64,000 bases of DNA, taken from Streptomyces roseifaciens (GTDB lineage Bacteria; Actinomycetota; Actinomycetes; Streptomycetales; Streptomycetaceae). The notes under the pieces were generated by a model. It ran no database searches, had not been told where the DNA came from, and saw only the letters and a list, made by a program, of their open reading frames with translations. Below, in pieces: positions 7,569-15,531 of the stretch. A program made the translations under genes and the position numbers. Numbering within the stretch: the first letter of the stretch is position 1; every line of letters begins with the position of its first letter. Where the stretch lies: contig NZ_LNBE01000003.1 of assembly GCF_001445655.1 (NCBI RefSeq), forward strand, positions 1,036,530-1,100,529. The letters are read 5' to 3'.

Positions 7569-9016
7569 ACGGCACGCCTCCGCCCCCTCCGAGCCTGCCC
7601 GCGCACCCCGACCCCGCGACGGACGCGGTCCTCGGCAGCGGCCTCCTCCACGAGCTGGCCCACGCCTTCGGCAGCCCCTTCCACTTCCTGCTCCCGCACC
7701 GCTTCGACGCCAACCTCGCCGCGTTCCGCGCGGCGCTGGCCGACGCCGGGGTGGACGGGCGCGTGTACTACGCGAAGAAGGCCAACAAGGCCGCCGCATG
7801 GGTCGAACGCTGCGCCGCCGCGGGCGCCGGAGTGGACGTCGCGAGCCCCGGCGAGCTCCGCGAGGCCCTGGGCCACGGCGTCCGCGGCGAGAACATCGTG
7901 GTGACCGGGCCGGCCAAGAGCGAGGAACTGCTGCGCGTGGCCGCCCTCCAGGGCGCCCTGACCGCGGTCGACTCCCTCGATGAACTCGACCGCCTCACCG
8001 CGGCGCCCCGGGCGGGCGGGGCCCCTCCGCCCCGGCTGCTGCTCCGCGTCCTGCCCCCGGCACAGCCCGGCAGCCGCTTCGGCCTGGACGGGGCGGAGCT
8101 CGAGGAGGCCCTCACGCACTGCGCACGGGCCGGTGACGCCGTCCGGATGGAAGGCTTCGGCTTCCACCTCTCCGGCTACGCCGTCCAGCCGCGCGCCGAC
8201 CTCGCCGGCCACCTCGTCGACCTCTGCCTCAAGGCACGGGTCATGGGGCTCCGGGCCGACCGGATCAGCATCGGCGGCGGCTTCGCCGTTGACTACTCGG
8301 CGGCCGACGACTGGCACTCCTTCCTCGCGGCGCAGCAGCCCGGGCACTACCACGCGCACAGGAGGTTCACCCCCGCCGACTTCTACCCGTACCACTCGCC
8401 GGTCGCCGGGGCCGACGCCCTCCGCGCCGTACTGGCCGCCGTCCCGGCGGGCGGCCGGGACAGCCTCGGCAGCAGGCTCCGGGAGACCGGCACCCTCCTG
8501 CTGATGGAGCCCGGCCGCGCGCTGCTGGACCGGGCCGGCTGCTCCGTCTTCCGCATCCAGGGCGTCAAGGACCGCGACGGTTACGCGATCCTCACCGTCG
8601 ACGGCACGAGCCTGAGCCTGTCCGAGCAGTGGTTCAACAGCGAATTCCTCCCCGACCCCGTGCTGGTCCCCACGGCCGGCCGGGCCGGGAGGACTCGGAG
8701 GACCGGGGGGACCGGGGGGACCGGGGTACACCCCGCGTGTGCGGGCGGTGCCACCTGCCTGGAGTCGGACCTGCTCACCTGGCGCAAGATCCCCTTCCCC
8801 GTCCGCCCCTCGGTCGGCGACCTGCTGGTCTACCCCAACACGGCGGGCTACCAGATGGATTCGAACGAGTCCCCCTTCCACGACCTGCCGCTGCCCCCCA
8901 AAGTCGTGGTCGACACCACCGACGACGGCACCGACGACGGCACCGACGGCACCACCGACGGCACCACGGGCGGCGGCCGGCCGCGCTGGCGCCTGGACCG
9001 CCGACCCGCCTGCTGA
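7565..9016 (+). CDS. PLP-dependent decarboxylase, fold type III (DapDC/SbnH-like)
   Basis: Decarboxylates an amino-acid-derived intermediate; SbnH does this to citryl-diaminopropionate. 483 aa, alanine-racemase-type barrel. Likely Schiff-base lysine K72 in YYAKKAN; PLP-phosphate loop SIGGGFAVDYS; EPGRALL; cofactor/substrate segment CLESDLLTWRK; C-terminal TAGYQMD. The GTG at 7565 overlaps the previous stop as GTGA. Two low-complexity stretches are odd: an Arg/Gly/Thr insertion (8679-8750) just before the catalytic Cys segment, and a C-terminal Asp-Gly-Thr repeat tail (8920-8985). Decarboxylation would convert a diaminopropionate-type unit into ethylenediamine, which fits an EDDS/EDHA-like product. 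Confidence 0.85.
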   Translation: MNGTPPPPPSLPAHPDPATDAVLGSGLLHELAHAFGSPFHFLLPHRFDANLAAFRAALADAGVDGRVYYAKKANKAAAWVERCAAAGAGVDVASPGELREALGHGVRGENIVVTGPAKSEELLRVAALQGALTAVDSLDELDRLTAAPRAGGAPPPRLLLRVLPPAQPGSRFGLDGAELEEALTHCARAGDAVRMEGFGFHLSGYAVQPRADLAGHLVDLCLKARVMGLRADRISIGGGFAVDYSAADDWHSFLAAQQPGHYHAHRRFTPADFYPYHSPVAGADALRAVLAAVPAGGRDSLGSRLRETGTLLLMEPGRALLDRAGCSVFRIQGVKDRDGYAILTVDGTSLSLSEQWFNSEFLPDPVLVPTAGRAGRTRRTGGTGGTGVHPACAGGATCLESDLLTWRKIPFPVRPSVGDLLVYPNTAGYQMDSNESPFHDLPLPPKVVVDTTDDGTDDGTDGTTDGTTGGGRPRWRLDRRPAC

Positions 9017-9085
9017 CGCCCTTCCCGCGTCCTGACGCCCTTCCCGCCTCCTGACCCCACCCCGTCTCCTGACCCCCTCCCCACC
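9011..9085. repeat. Tandem 18/19-bp repeat between decarboxylase and synthase genes
   Basis: Four consecutive units of about 18-19 bases, beginning near 9011, 9030, 9049 and 9067 with cores TCCTGACGCCCTTCCCGC and TCCTGACCCCACCCCGTC. They start over the decarboxylase stop codon and fill most of the 88-base gap before the next gene. Confidence 0.75.
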
Positions 9086-9104
9086 TGCCACAGGAGTCCC
9101 TCCC

Positions 9105-10130
9105 ATGAACGAGGCACTGATGCGCCCCGCCGTGGTCTCCCGCATCTCCGACCTCATCGGACGCACCCCGCTGTTCGAGCTGTGCCGCACCGACAACGGC
9201 AGCCGGCTGCTCCTCAAGCTGGAGATGTACAACCCCACCGGCACCGCCAAGATCCGCATGGCCCGTCAGATGGTCCTCGACGCCGAGGCCCGCGGCGAGC
9301 TGCGCCCCGGCGGCCGCATCATCGAGTCCACCTCCGGCAACACCGGGCTCGGCCTCGCCGTCGTCGCCGCCGAGCGCGGCTACGCCTTCACCGCCGTCGT
9401 CGACCACCACGCCTGTTCCGACAAGCTGCGCGCCATGAAGGCGCTCGGCACCGAACTCGTCTACGTGGCCGACGACGGCACCGAGGAGCTGGCCACCGCC
9501 GCGCGCGAGGAACTCGCCGAGGAGATGGCCCGCGGCCGGGACAACACCGTCTTCACCGAACAGCACAACAACCCCAGCAACGGCGTCGGCTACCACCCCG
9601 TCGCCCACGAGCTCCACCAGGCCCTCGGCGGCCGCATAGACGTCCTCATCGGCGCCGTCGGCACCGGCGGCTCCCTGTGCGGCACCGCGAGCGAGCTGCG
9701 CAGGCTCGTTCCCGGCGTGCGGACCGTCGGCGTCGAGCCCAAGGGGTCGATCGCCTTCGGCGGCCCCGCCCACGACTACTACCAGTCCGGCACCGGCACC
9801 CCCGAAGGCGCCGAGATCGGCGCGCTGGTCGACTTCGACCTGATCGACGAGGGCGTCAAGGTCGGCGACGTCGAGGCCTTCGCGACGGCCCGCGCCGTCG
9901 CCCGCACCGGCCTCCTCATCGGCGGCTCCGCGGGCGGCGTCGTCCACGAGGCGCTGTCGCGCCTGCCGTCCCTGCCGCCGGGCACCACTATCGTCGCCCT
10001 CGTCAACGACGGCGGGGAGAAGTACATGGACACCGTGTTCGACGACGCGTGGATGAACGCCAGGAACCTCACCGATCCCGCCCTGGAGCGCGAGATCGAC
10101 GAGGCCCTCACCAAACTCCGCAAGGGCTGA
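9105..10130 (+). CDS. SbnA-like PLP synthase (cysteine synthase family, fold type II)
   Basis: Likely catalyses beta-replacement on O-phosphoserine with an amino acid nucleophile, as SbnA does with glutamate. 341 aa. Schiff-base lysine K49 in NPTGTAKIRMA; PLP anchors STSGNTG and GTGGS; late GGSAGG. ATG preceded by CAGGAGTCCCTCCC. True cysteine synthases usually read NP..S.KDR here, so IRMA in place of DR marks the SbnA-like branch. Together with the dehydrogenase and decarboxylase it forms the backbone-building core of the locus. In EDDS-type pathways the nucleophile is thought to be aspartate; that assignment here is inference. Confidence 0.88.
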   Translation: MNEALMRPAVVSRISDLIGRTPLFELCRTDNGSRLLLKLEMYNPTGTAKIRMARQMVLDAEARGELRPGGRIIESTSGNTGLGLAVVAAERGYAFTAVVDHHACSDKLRAMKALGTELVYVADDGTEELATAAREELAEEMARGRDNTVFTEQHNNPSNGVGYHPVAHELHQALGGRIDVLIGAVGTGGSLCGTASELRRLVPGVRTVGVEPKGSIAFGGPAHDYYQSGTGTPEGAEIGALVDFDLIDEGVKVGDVEAFATARAVARTGLLIGGSAGGVVHEALSRLPSLPPGTTIVALVNDGGEKYMDTVFDDAWMNARNLTDPALEREIDEALTKLRKG

Positions 10131-11599
10131 TGCCCGCCATGGACCCGACCATCCTCCTCCGCGACGGCCGGGCGCTGGCCGGCCTCGCCGTCCCCCTCGT
10201 CCTCACCCAGCTCGCCCAGGTGGCCCTGACCACCACCGACACGGTGATGATGGGCCTGCTGAGCACCCGCGACCTGGCGGCCGGCGGCCTGGCCCTCGTC
10301 ATCTTCAACCAGCTCCGCACCATGGGCGTCGGCCTGGTCACCTCCGTGGGCAACCGGATCGCGGCCGCCGCCGCCCGCGCCGAGACCGCGGACGGCGACC
10401 CCGCGCAGAGCGACGCGGAGGTCCGCAGGATCGTCCGCGCGAGCATGGCGGTGGCCACCCTCGCCGGGCTGGCCGGGGCAGTCCTCATGCTCCTCGTCGG
10501 GCAGGCCCTCACCCTGCTCGGCCAGGAGGCCGCCGTCGCCGACCGCGTACGGACGCTGCTGCCCGCCCTCGCCCCCGGCCTGCTGCCGTGCCTGTGGTTC
10601 CAGGCGGTCCGCCAGTTCACCGTCGGCATGCGCCGCCCCCAGGCCCTGCTGCAGATCACCCTCGCCTCCGTCGCCGTCAACGCCGGCCTCGACTGGGCGC
10701 TGATCCACGGCACCTGGGGCCTGCCGAAGCTGGGCCTGACCGGCATCGGCGTCGCCACCTCCGCCGTCTACCTGCTCTCCTTCCTCGCCCTGTACGCCTC
10801 CGCGAGGAGGGACCCGGCCCTCGCCCCGCTGCTCAGCCTCAACGTGTTCGCGGCCGACCGCACCACCGTGCGCGAGCTGGTGCGCCTGGGCGTCCCCATC
10901 GCCGCCACCTACGGATCCGAGGCCGGGTTCTTCTCGGTCACCGCCCTGATGGCCGGGTCCTTCGGCAGCGCCGCCCTGGCCGCCCACACAGCCGTCAACC
11001 AGCTCGTCTACATCGTCTTCCAGGTCGCCGTGGGGCTCTCCCACGCGGCCTCCATCAACGTCAGCCGCGAACTCGCCCTCGGCCGCGTCCACGCCGCACT
11101 GCGCATCAAGAACACCGCGCTGGCCTGTGCCGCCGCCGTCATGGCAGCCGTCGGCGCCGTCTACGTCACCCTGCCCGGCCTGGTCCTGCGCCCGTTCCTG
11201 GACGGCGGGGCCGCGGGCGACGACAGGGCCGTGACGATCGCGACGCAGCTGCTGCTCGTCGTCGCCGTGCTCCAGTTCTTCGACTGCGCGCAGAACATCG
11301 GCGTCGGCCTCCTGCGCGGGCTCGACGACACCAGGAGCGGCTTCCGGATCACCCTCGTCGGCTACTGGGCCGTCGGCCTCCCCGCCGCCTGGCTCTTCGG
11401 CTACGCGGCCGGCCTCGACACCCTCGGCATCTGGCTCGGCCTCCTCGCCGGTCTGGCCACCACCGCGGTCCTCCTCCTGCGCCGCTACGGCAGCGGCCTC
11501 CGCGCCCGCGTACGGGAGCAGGAGGCCGCTGCCACTGCGTGTCCGGGGCCGCCGGCCGGGCGCCCGCTGCGGAGGCCGTCAGGCGCCGACCAGGGGTGA
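10130..11599 (+). CDS. MATE-family efflux transporter
   Basis: Multidrug-and-toxin-extrusion carrier of 489 aa with about twelve hydrophobic segments in two similar halves, beginning LAVPLVLTQLAQVALTTTDT, a typical first MATE helix. The ATG (10130) overlaps the previous stop by one base (TGATG), so it belongs to the metallophore operon and is the natural candidate for exporting the product. An in-frame ATG at 10139 is a possible alternative. The polar C-terminal tail (about the last 30 residues) overlaps the end of the convergent FUSC gene by 21 bases. Confidence 0.88.
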   Translation: MPAMDPTILLRDGRALAGLAVPLVLTQLAQVALTTTDTVMMGLLSTRDLAAGGLALVIFNQLRTMGVGLVTSVGNRIAAAAARAETADGDPAQSDAEVRRIVRASMAVATLAGLAGAVLMLLVGQALTLLGQEAAVADRVRTLLPALAPGLLPCLWFQAVRQFTVGMRRPQALLQITLASVAVNAGLDWALIHGTWGLPKLGLTGIGVATSAVYLLSFLALYASARRDPALAPLLSLNVFAADRTTVRELVRLGVPIAATYGSEAGFFSVTALMAGSFGSAALAAHTAVNQLVYIVFQVAVGLSHAASINVSRELALGRVHAALRIKNTALACAAAVMAAVGAVYVTLPGLVLRPFLDGGAAGDDRAVTIATQLLLVVAVLQFFDCAQNIGVGLLRGLDDTRSGFRITLVGYWAVGLPAAWLFGYAAGLDTLGIWLGLLAGLATTAVLLLRRYGSGLRARVREQEAAATACPGPPAGRPLRRPSGADQG

Positions 11600-13069
11600 G
11601 GGCCGGGTGCTGCGCAGCGGCGCCGCCAGTTCGGCCAGGGCCCTCTCCAGGTCGTGCAGGTGGGCGAGGGCCGGCTCGGCCGGCAGGTGCTCGGGCGCTG
11701 CCGCCGAGGCGGCCGCCGCGTCGCGCGCCTTCCCCGGTGTGGTGAGCGCCTCCACCGCGGTCTCCACGCGCCAGCAGGCGGCGGCGAGCCGGTCGTCGTG
11801 GGAGGCCTCCGGGTCGGCGGCCACGGACGCCAGCCCCCGCACTTCGCGGGCGCAGTCGTCGAGGAGCGCGACCACGCGGCGGGCCTTCTCCTTGCGGGCG
11901 CGGAAGGGGTTCAGCGGGTGGACGAGCGGAGCGAGGGAGAGCCGGACCCGGCCGAGCAGCAGCTCCAGCTCGGTCACCCGCGGCGCGGGGTCGGCCGTCT
12001 CCGAGCCGGCCAGGCGCGCGGCGGCCTCGGCGGCGCAGGCGTGCACGCAGCGCAGGGCGCGCTGGATCCAGGCGTCGGTGGTGGCGTGCGTGGTCACCGG
12101 CAGCACGAGGAGCACGGCGAGCGCCGCACCGGCGGCTCCCACGCCGGTCTGGGCCAGCCGCAGCGTGAGCAGGTCCGCGTCCAGGACCCCGAGGAGCCCG
12201 TAGAGCAGCCCGGCCATCACCGTCACGGCGAACATCATCCACGTGTACGAGACGGCGGCGGTGTAGAAGATGCCGAAGACGCACACCGCGACGAGGGCCG
12301 CTGTGGCCGCGGGCGCCCCGTGCAGGGGGAGGGCGACGACCATTCCGGTGGCGATGCCCATCACCGTGCCCAGGACCCGCCGGAAGCCCCGGACGAGCGT
12401 CTCGCCGCGCGACGCGGTGTTGACGAAGATCCACCAGGCGGTGCCGACGGCCCAGTACCAGCGCTCGTCGGAGACCATCTGGCCCACGGCGAGCGCCAGG
12501 CCGCAGGCGAAGGCGGTCTGGAAGGCCTGCCGGGTCGTGACGCGCGCCAGCCCGCGCCCGGCGAGGGGCGCCGGGCCCGCGGGCGGCGGGGTGCGCCGCT
12601 CGATGCACCAGAACCCGAAGCGGACGGAGCCCGCGGCCGCCAGGGACATGATCATGGCCGTGTACAGGTGCGGCAGCTGTGCGGGGACGGCGTGCAGGAA
12701 CTGCGTCGCGAAGAACATCATGAAGCCGAAGATCCCGAGCGCGTTGCCCCGCGGGCCCCAGCGGCGGGCGTAGACCCCGCAGAAGACGACGGCGAGGAAG
12801 GCCGCGTCGCGCACCAGCGGCAGCCCGTGCAGCCCGGCCGCCAGAGCGAGCACGGGGAAGCCCACGACCGGCAGCAGCGCGGTCGTGTTCACCTGGCGCC
12901 GCACGGTCGGGTCGGCGACGGTGAACAGCGCGAGCAGCGCCGTGAGCCCACCGGTGATGGAGGCGGTCAGCGGCAGGCCGGACAGCTGGACCACGGTGAC
13001 CGCGAAGGTCACGCCCAGGACGGCGCGGACGGCGATCCGCAGCCTGCCCAGGCCCGGATCCGGTGCCAT
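11579..13069 (-). CDS. FUSC-family inner-membrane protein (aromatic acid exporter-like)
   Basis: Membrane protein of 496 aa with two clusters of short hydrophobic helices (about residues 10-150 and 190-330), each followed by a soluble part. The central RWYWAVGTAWWIFVNTASRGET matches the fusaric-acid-resistance / YccS-like pattern, though the substrate is unknown. I chose ATG 13069-13067 because GAAGAGGGCGTTC precedes it; the frame is open to 13192 but upstream ATGs lack a ribosome site. It is convergent with the MATE gene, so it is probably not part of the metallophore operon. Confidence 0.8.
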   Translation of the reverse strand: MAPDPGLGRLRIAVRAVLGVTFAVTVVQLSGLPLTASITGGLTALLALFTVADPTVRRQVNTTALLPVVGFPVLALAAGLHGLPLVRDAAFLAVVFCGVYARRWGPRGNALGIFGFMMFFATQFLHAVPAQLPHLYTAMIMSLAAAGSVRFGFWCIERRTPPPAGPAPLAGRGLARVTTRQAFQTAFACGLALAVGQMVSDERWYWAVGTAWWIFVNTASRGETLVRGFRRVLGTVMGIATGMVVALPLHGAPAATAALVAVCVFGIFYTAAVSYTWMMFAVTVMAGLLYGLLGVLDADLLTLRLAQTGVGAAGAALAVLLVLPVTTHATTDAWIQRALRCVHACAAEAAARLAGSETADPAPRVTELELLLGRVRLSLAPLVHPLNPFRARKEKARRVVALLDDCAREVRGLASVAADPEASHDDRLAAACWRVETAVEALTTPGKARDAAAASAAAPEHLPAEPALAHLHDLERALAELAAPLRSTRPSPLVGA

Positions 13070-13241
13070 GAACGCCCTCTTCAGCAATGCTCCCGCCCCT
13101 TCGACGTCCTGGCCGAGCAGCCGGCAGGAAAGCCGGCGCGAATGCGACATGAAAAAGGCGCCGCGGAGATCCGCAGCGCCATCGACACCCACATCAGACC
13201 ATTACATCGACTGCTGGCTCAACAGAGGCCGATTTCTCTGG

Positions 13242-13293
13242 GCCATTGGCCCAGTGGCGGCCTCCCGGGCCGCTCCGGGGGAGGGCCAATGGC
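13242..13293 (-). terminator. Nested inverted repeat downstream of the MFS gene
   Basis: Arms GCCATTGGCCC (13242-13252) and GGGCCAATGGC (13283-13293) pair perfectly, with an inner GCGGCC/GGCCGC stem (13257-13262 with 13268-13273). It lies just downstream of the MFS stop on the minus strand, so it is a likely terminator; it could also act in the FUSC promoter region. Confidence 0.6.
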
Positions 13294-13320
13294 ACGCACG
13301 GCCCTCCCTCCTGCCCTTTC

Positions 13321-14616
13321 CTACCGTTCGACGTGGCCTCCGCGGCCGGCGAGCGCACCGGTGATCCCCATCGGCACGGCCAGGACCACCAGCGCGATCA
13401 GCCCGGCGGTCCACGCCCCGGTCAGGTCGCGGGCGGCGCCGAAGGCGGTCGGGCCCACGGCCGCCAGCAGATAGCCCACGCACTGCGACATCGCCGACAG
13501 CAGGCCCGCGTCGTGCGTGCTGCGGACGCACATCGACATGTAGGCGATGCCCAGGGAGAGCACGGCCCCCAGACCGAGCCCCAGCAAGACGGCCCACAGC
13601 ACCGCCGCCCCGACCGGCGCGGCGATCAGGCCGGCGAAGGCGGCCATGCACAGCACGGTGCCGCCCACCGCCAGGTAGCTCTGCCGCCGGGACCGCTGCG
13701 CCCACACCGGCACCAGGAGCGAGGTGACCATGGCGGAGCCCATGCAGACCGCCAGCAGCACCCCGGCGCCGCCCTCGGTGTAGCCGTGGTCGATGTAGAA
13801 CGACGGCAGCCAGGTGGTCGCGGTGTAGTACAGCAAGGACTGGAACGCGTAGAACAGGGCGACCGCCCAGGCCAGCCTGCTGCGCCAGATCGAGCCGCCC
13901 GCCTGCGCCGCCACCCGCGGCTGCTCCCGTCCCCGGCGCAGCCGCGGCGCCCACACCACCAGCGCCGCGAGCGCCAGCACGCCCCAGACGGACAGGCCGC
14001 CGGCCCACGACAGCGACAGCGCGTCGCGCAGTGGAACGGTCGCGGCGGCCGTGACCGCGCCCCCGCCGACCAGCATGGTGGTGTGCAGCCCGGACATCAG
14101 CCCGACCTGCTGCGGGAAGTCCCGCTTGATCAGCGCCGTGATGACCACGTTCGCGACGGCCACCGCCGTGCCGACCAGGAACGTCCCGGCGAACAGCGGG
14201 AACAGCGACGGGACGATGCGTATCGCGGTGCCGCACAGCAGCACCGCCAGCACTGCGACCAGGGTGCGTTCCATGCCCCAGCGGCGGGCCAGCCGGGGCG
14301 CGAGCGGAGCGAAGATGCCGAAGCAGATCAGCGGCAGCGTCGACAGCGCGCCGGCGCCGCCGTTGGACAGGCCGGTGACGTGCCGGATCTCGTCCAGCAG
14401 CGGGGAGACCGCCACGATGGCGGGCCGCATGTTGATCCCGACCAGCAGCACCGCCAGCGCGTACCAGAGCACGCGACGGCTCCGCGGAGTGCCGTGGGCG
14501 GGAACGGAACCGGGGCCGGAACCGGGCCCGGCCGCCGCGCCGGCGGCCGCAGCGGGCGCACCCGCCGTTCCGCGGGGCGAGGAAACCCCGGTTTCCGATT
14601 CAGGGGGTGGGGTCAC
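13321..14616 (-). CDS. MFS transporter, CynX/NimT-like
   Basis: Major facilitator carrier, 431 aa, about twelve membrane helices. The segment LLVGINMRPAIVAVSPLLDEI in the first helix region is characteristic of the CynX (cyanate) / NimT (2-nitroimidazole) subfamily. The GTG start (14616-14614) is preceded by GGAAGGATCGTTC; it gives an N-terminal tail of about 50 Pro/Ala/Gly-rich residues before the first helix. It follows a catalase and an MBL-fold gene in the same direction and may share their transcript. Substrate unknown. Confidence 0.85.
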   Translation of the reverse strand: MTPPPESETGVSSPRGTAGAPAAAAGAAAGPGSGPGSVPAHGTPRSRRVLWYALAVLLVGINMRPAIVAVSPLLDEIRHVTGLSNGGAGALSTLPLICFGIFAPLAPRLARRWGMERTLVAVLAVLLCGTAIRIVPSLFPLFAGTFLVGTAVAVANVVITALIKRDFPQQVGLMSGLHTTMLVGGGAVTAAATVPLRDALSLSWAGGLSVWGVLALAALVVWAPRLRRGREQPRVAAQAGGSIWRSRLAWAVALFYAFQSLLYYTATTWLPSFYIDHGYTEGGAGVLLAVCMGSAMVTSLLVPVWAQRSRRQSYLAVGGTVLCMAAFAGLIAAPVGAAVLWAVLLGLGLGAVLSLGIAYMSMCVRSTHDAGLLSAMSQCVGYLLAAVGPTAFGAARDLTGAWTAGLIALVVLAVPMGITGALAGRGGHVER

Positions 14617-14720
14617 GAACGATCCTTCCGGGGGTACGCGCACCGGGCCGTCGCCTCCGGCCGGCGCCAGGGGCGGAGGGCGCCGGGACGAGGGCCCGGT
14701 GGGCATGCACGGCTGCTGGG

Positions 14721-15503
14721 TCAGGCGGCGGTGGCGAGGGGCACGGGTTTGCCGTCGCCGGGGGCGATGCCGCGGATCCCCCTGGCCCGGGCCGCCCGCA
14801 GGAAGCGCCCGCGCACGTCGTGCTGCTCGGTGTAGTACGGCGGGTTGTTGAAGAGGTCGTAGTGGATCGCGCAGGCGGTCGACGCCTGGAGGACCACCGC
14901 CGCCTCGACGGCCTGCTCCGGGGTGAGCGTGGCGGGCTGGTTGGTCGGCGTGAGGCCCTCGCGGCGCGCCATCACCCCGGCGATGGGAAGGAACGCGACG
15001 TCGAAGGGGCCGTAGTCGCGCGCGATCGACCACCACATGCCGTGCCAGATGGTGTCGCCGAAGTGGATGACGCGCAGGCCGGGGGCCTCGACGATCCAGG
15101 CGACCTGGTCGTCGCCGCGCCAGTCGTGCGACGCCACGGGAATGGTGGTGAACGGCCCGATCTTCCGCCGCTCGCCCATCTCCTGCGGCACCGCCGTCAC
15201 CCCCATCCCGCCCAGGACGTCCACGATCGGCGTGTGGCAGCCCACGCTGCCGCCGTCGCTCGCGGCGACCTCGGCGAGCAGCTTGCGGTCGCAGTGGTCG
15301 GGGTGGAGGTGGGTGACGAAGGCGTGGGTCCGTACCCCCGGCGCGGCGTCGATGCTGGGCAGGGGCCGCCGCGGCTGGCCCTGGAACCCCGCCAGGTCCT
15401 CGGTGTTCCGGATGGCATCGATGACGACCCGTACGTCCCCGGCCGCCACTTCGACGCCGGCCCAGGCGAGACGCCGGAGGGTGACGCTCTCGGCCGAACT
15501 CAT
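14721..15503 (-). CDS. Metallo-beta-lactamase-fold hydrolase (UlaG-like)
   Basis: Soluble 260-aa hydrolase with the binuclear metal motif THLHPDHCD (H65, H67, D69, H70) and a later IHFGDT. The layout resembles the UlaG/YtnP-like branch rather than beta-lactamases. ATG at 15503 with GAGGAGCAGACC upstream; a start 45 bases earlier is possible but lacks a site. It begins 28 bases after the catalase stop, so it is likely cotranscribed with it. Substrate unknown. Confidence 0.85.
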   Translation of the reverse strand: MSSAESVTLRRLAWAGVEVAAGDVRVVIDAIRNTEDLAGFQGQPRRPLPSIDAAPGVRTHAFVTHLHPDHCDRKLLAEVAASDGGSVGCHTPIVDVLGGMGVTAVPQEMGERRKIGPFTTIPVASHDWRGDDQVAWIVEAPGLRVIHFGDTIWHGMWWSIARDYGPFDVAFLPIAGVMARREGLTPTNQPATLTPEQAVEAAVVLQASTACAIHYDLFNNPPYYTEQHDVRGRFLRAARARGIRGIAPGDGKPVPLATAA

Positions 15504-15531
15504 GGTCTGCTCCTCGCGACGCTGCTGGTGG

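Noticed and set aside
5479..11599. Full staphyloferrin B pathway
   Set aside because: SbnA-, SbnB- and SbnH-like genes are present, but no IucA/IucC-type (NIS) synthetase or citrate synthase lies in the locus.
12270..12773. 167-codon plus-strand ORF inside the FUSC gene
   Set aside because: Antisense to well-formed membrane helices and rich in Arg/Ala/Thr without a motif.
14617..15036. N-terminal extension of the CynX-like MFS protein
   Set aside because: It overlaps the MBL-fold hydrolase in another frame and has no ribosome site; the GTG at 14616 has GGAAGGA upstream.
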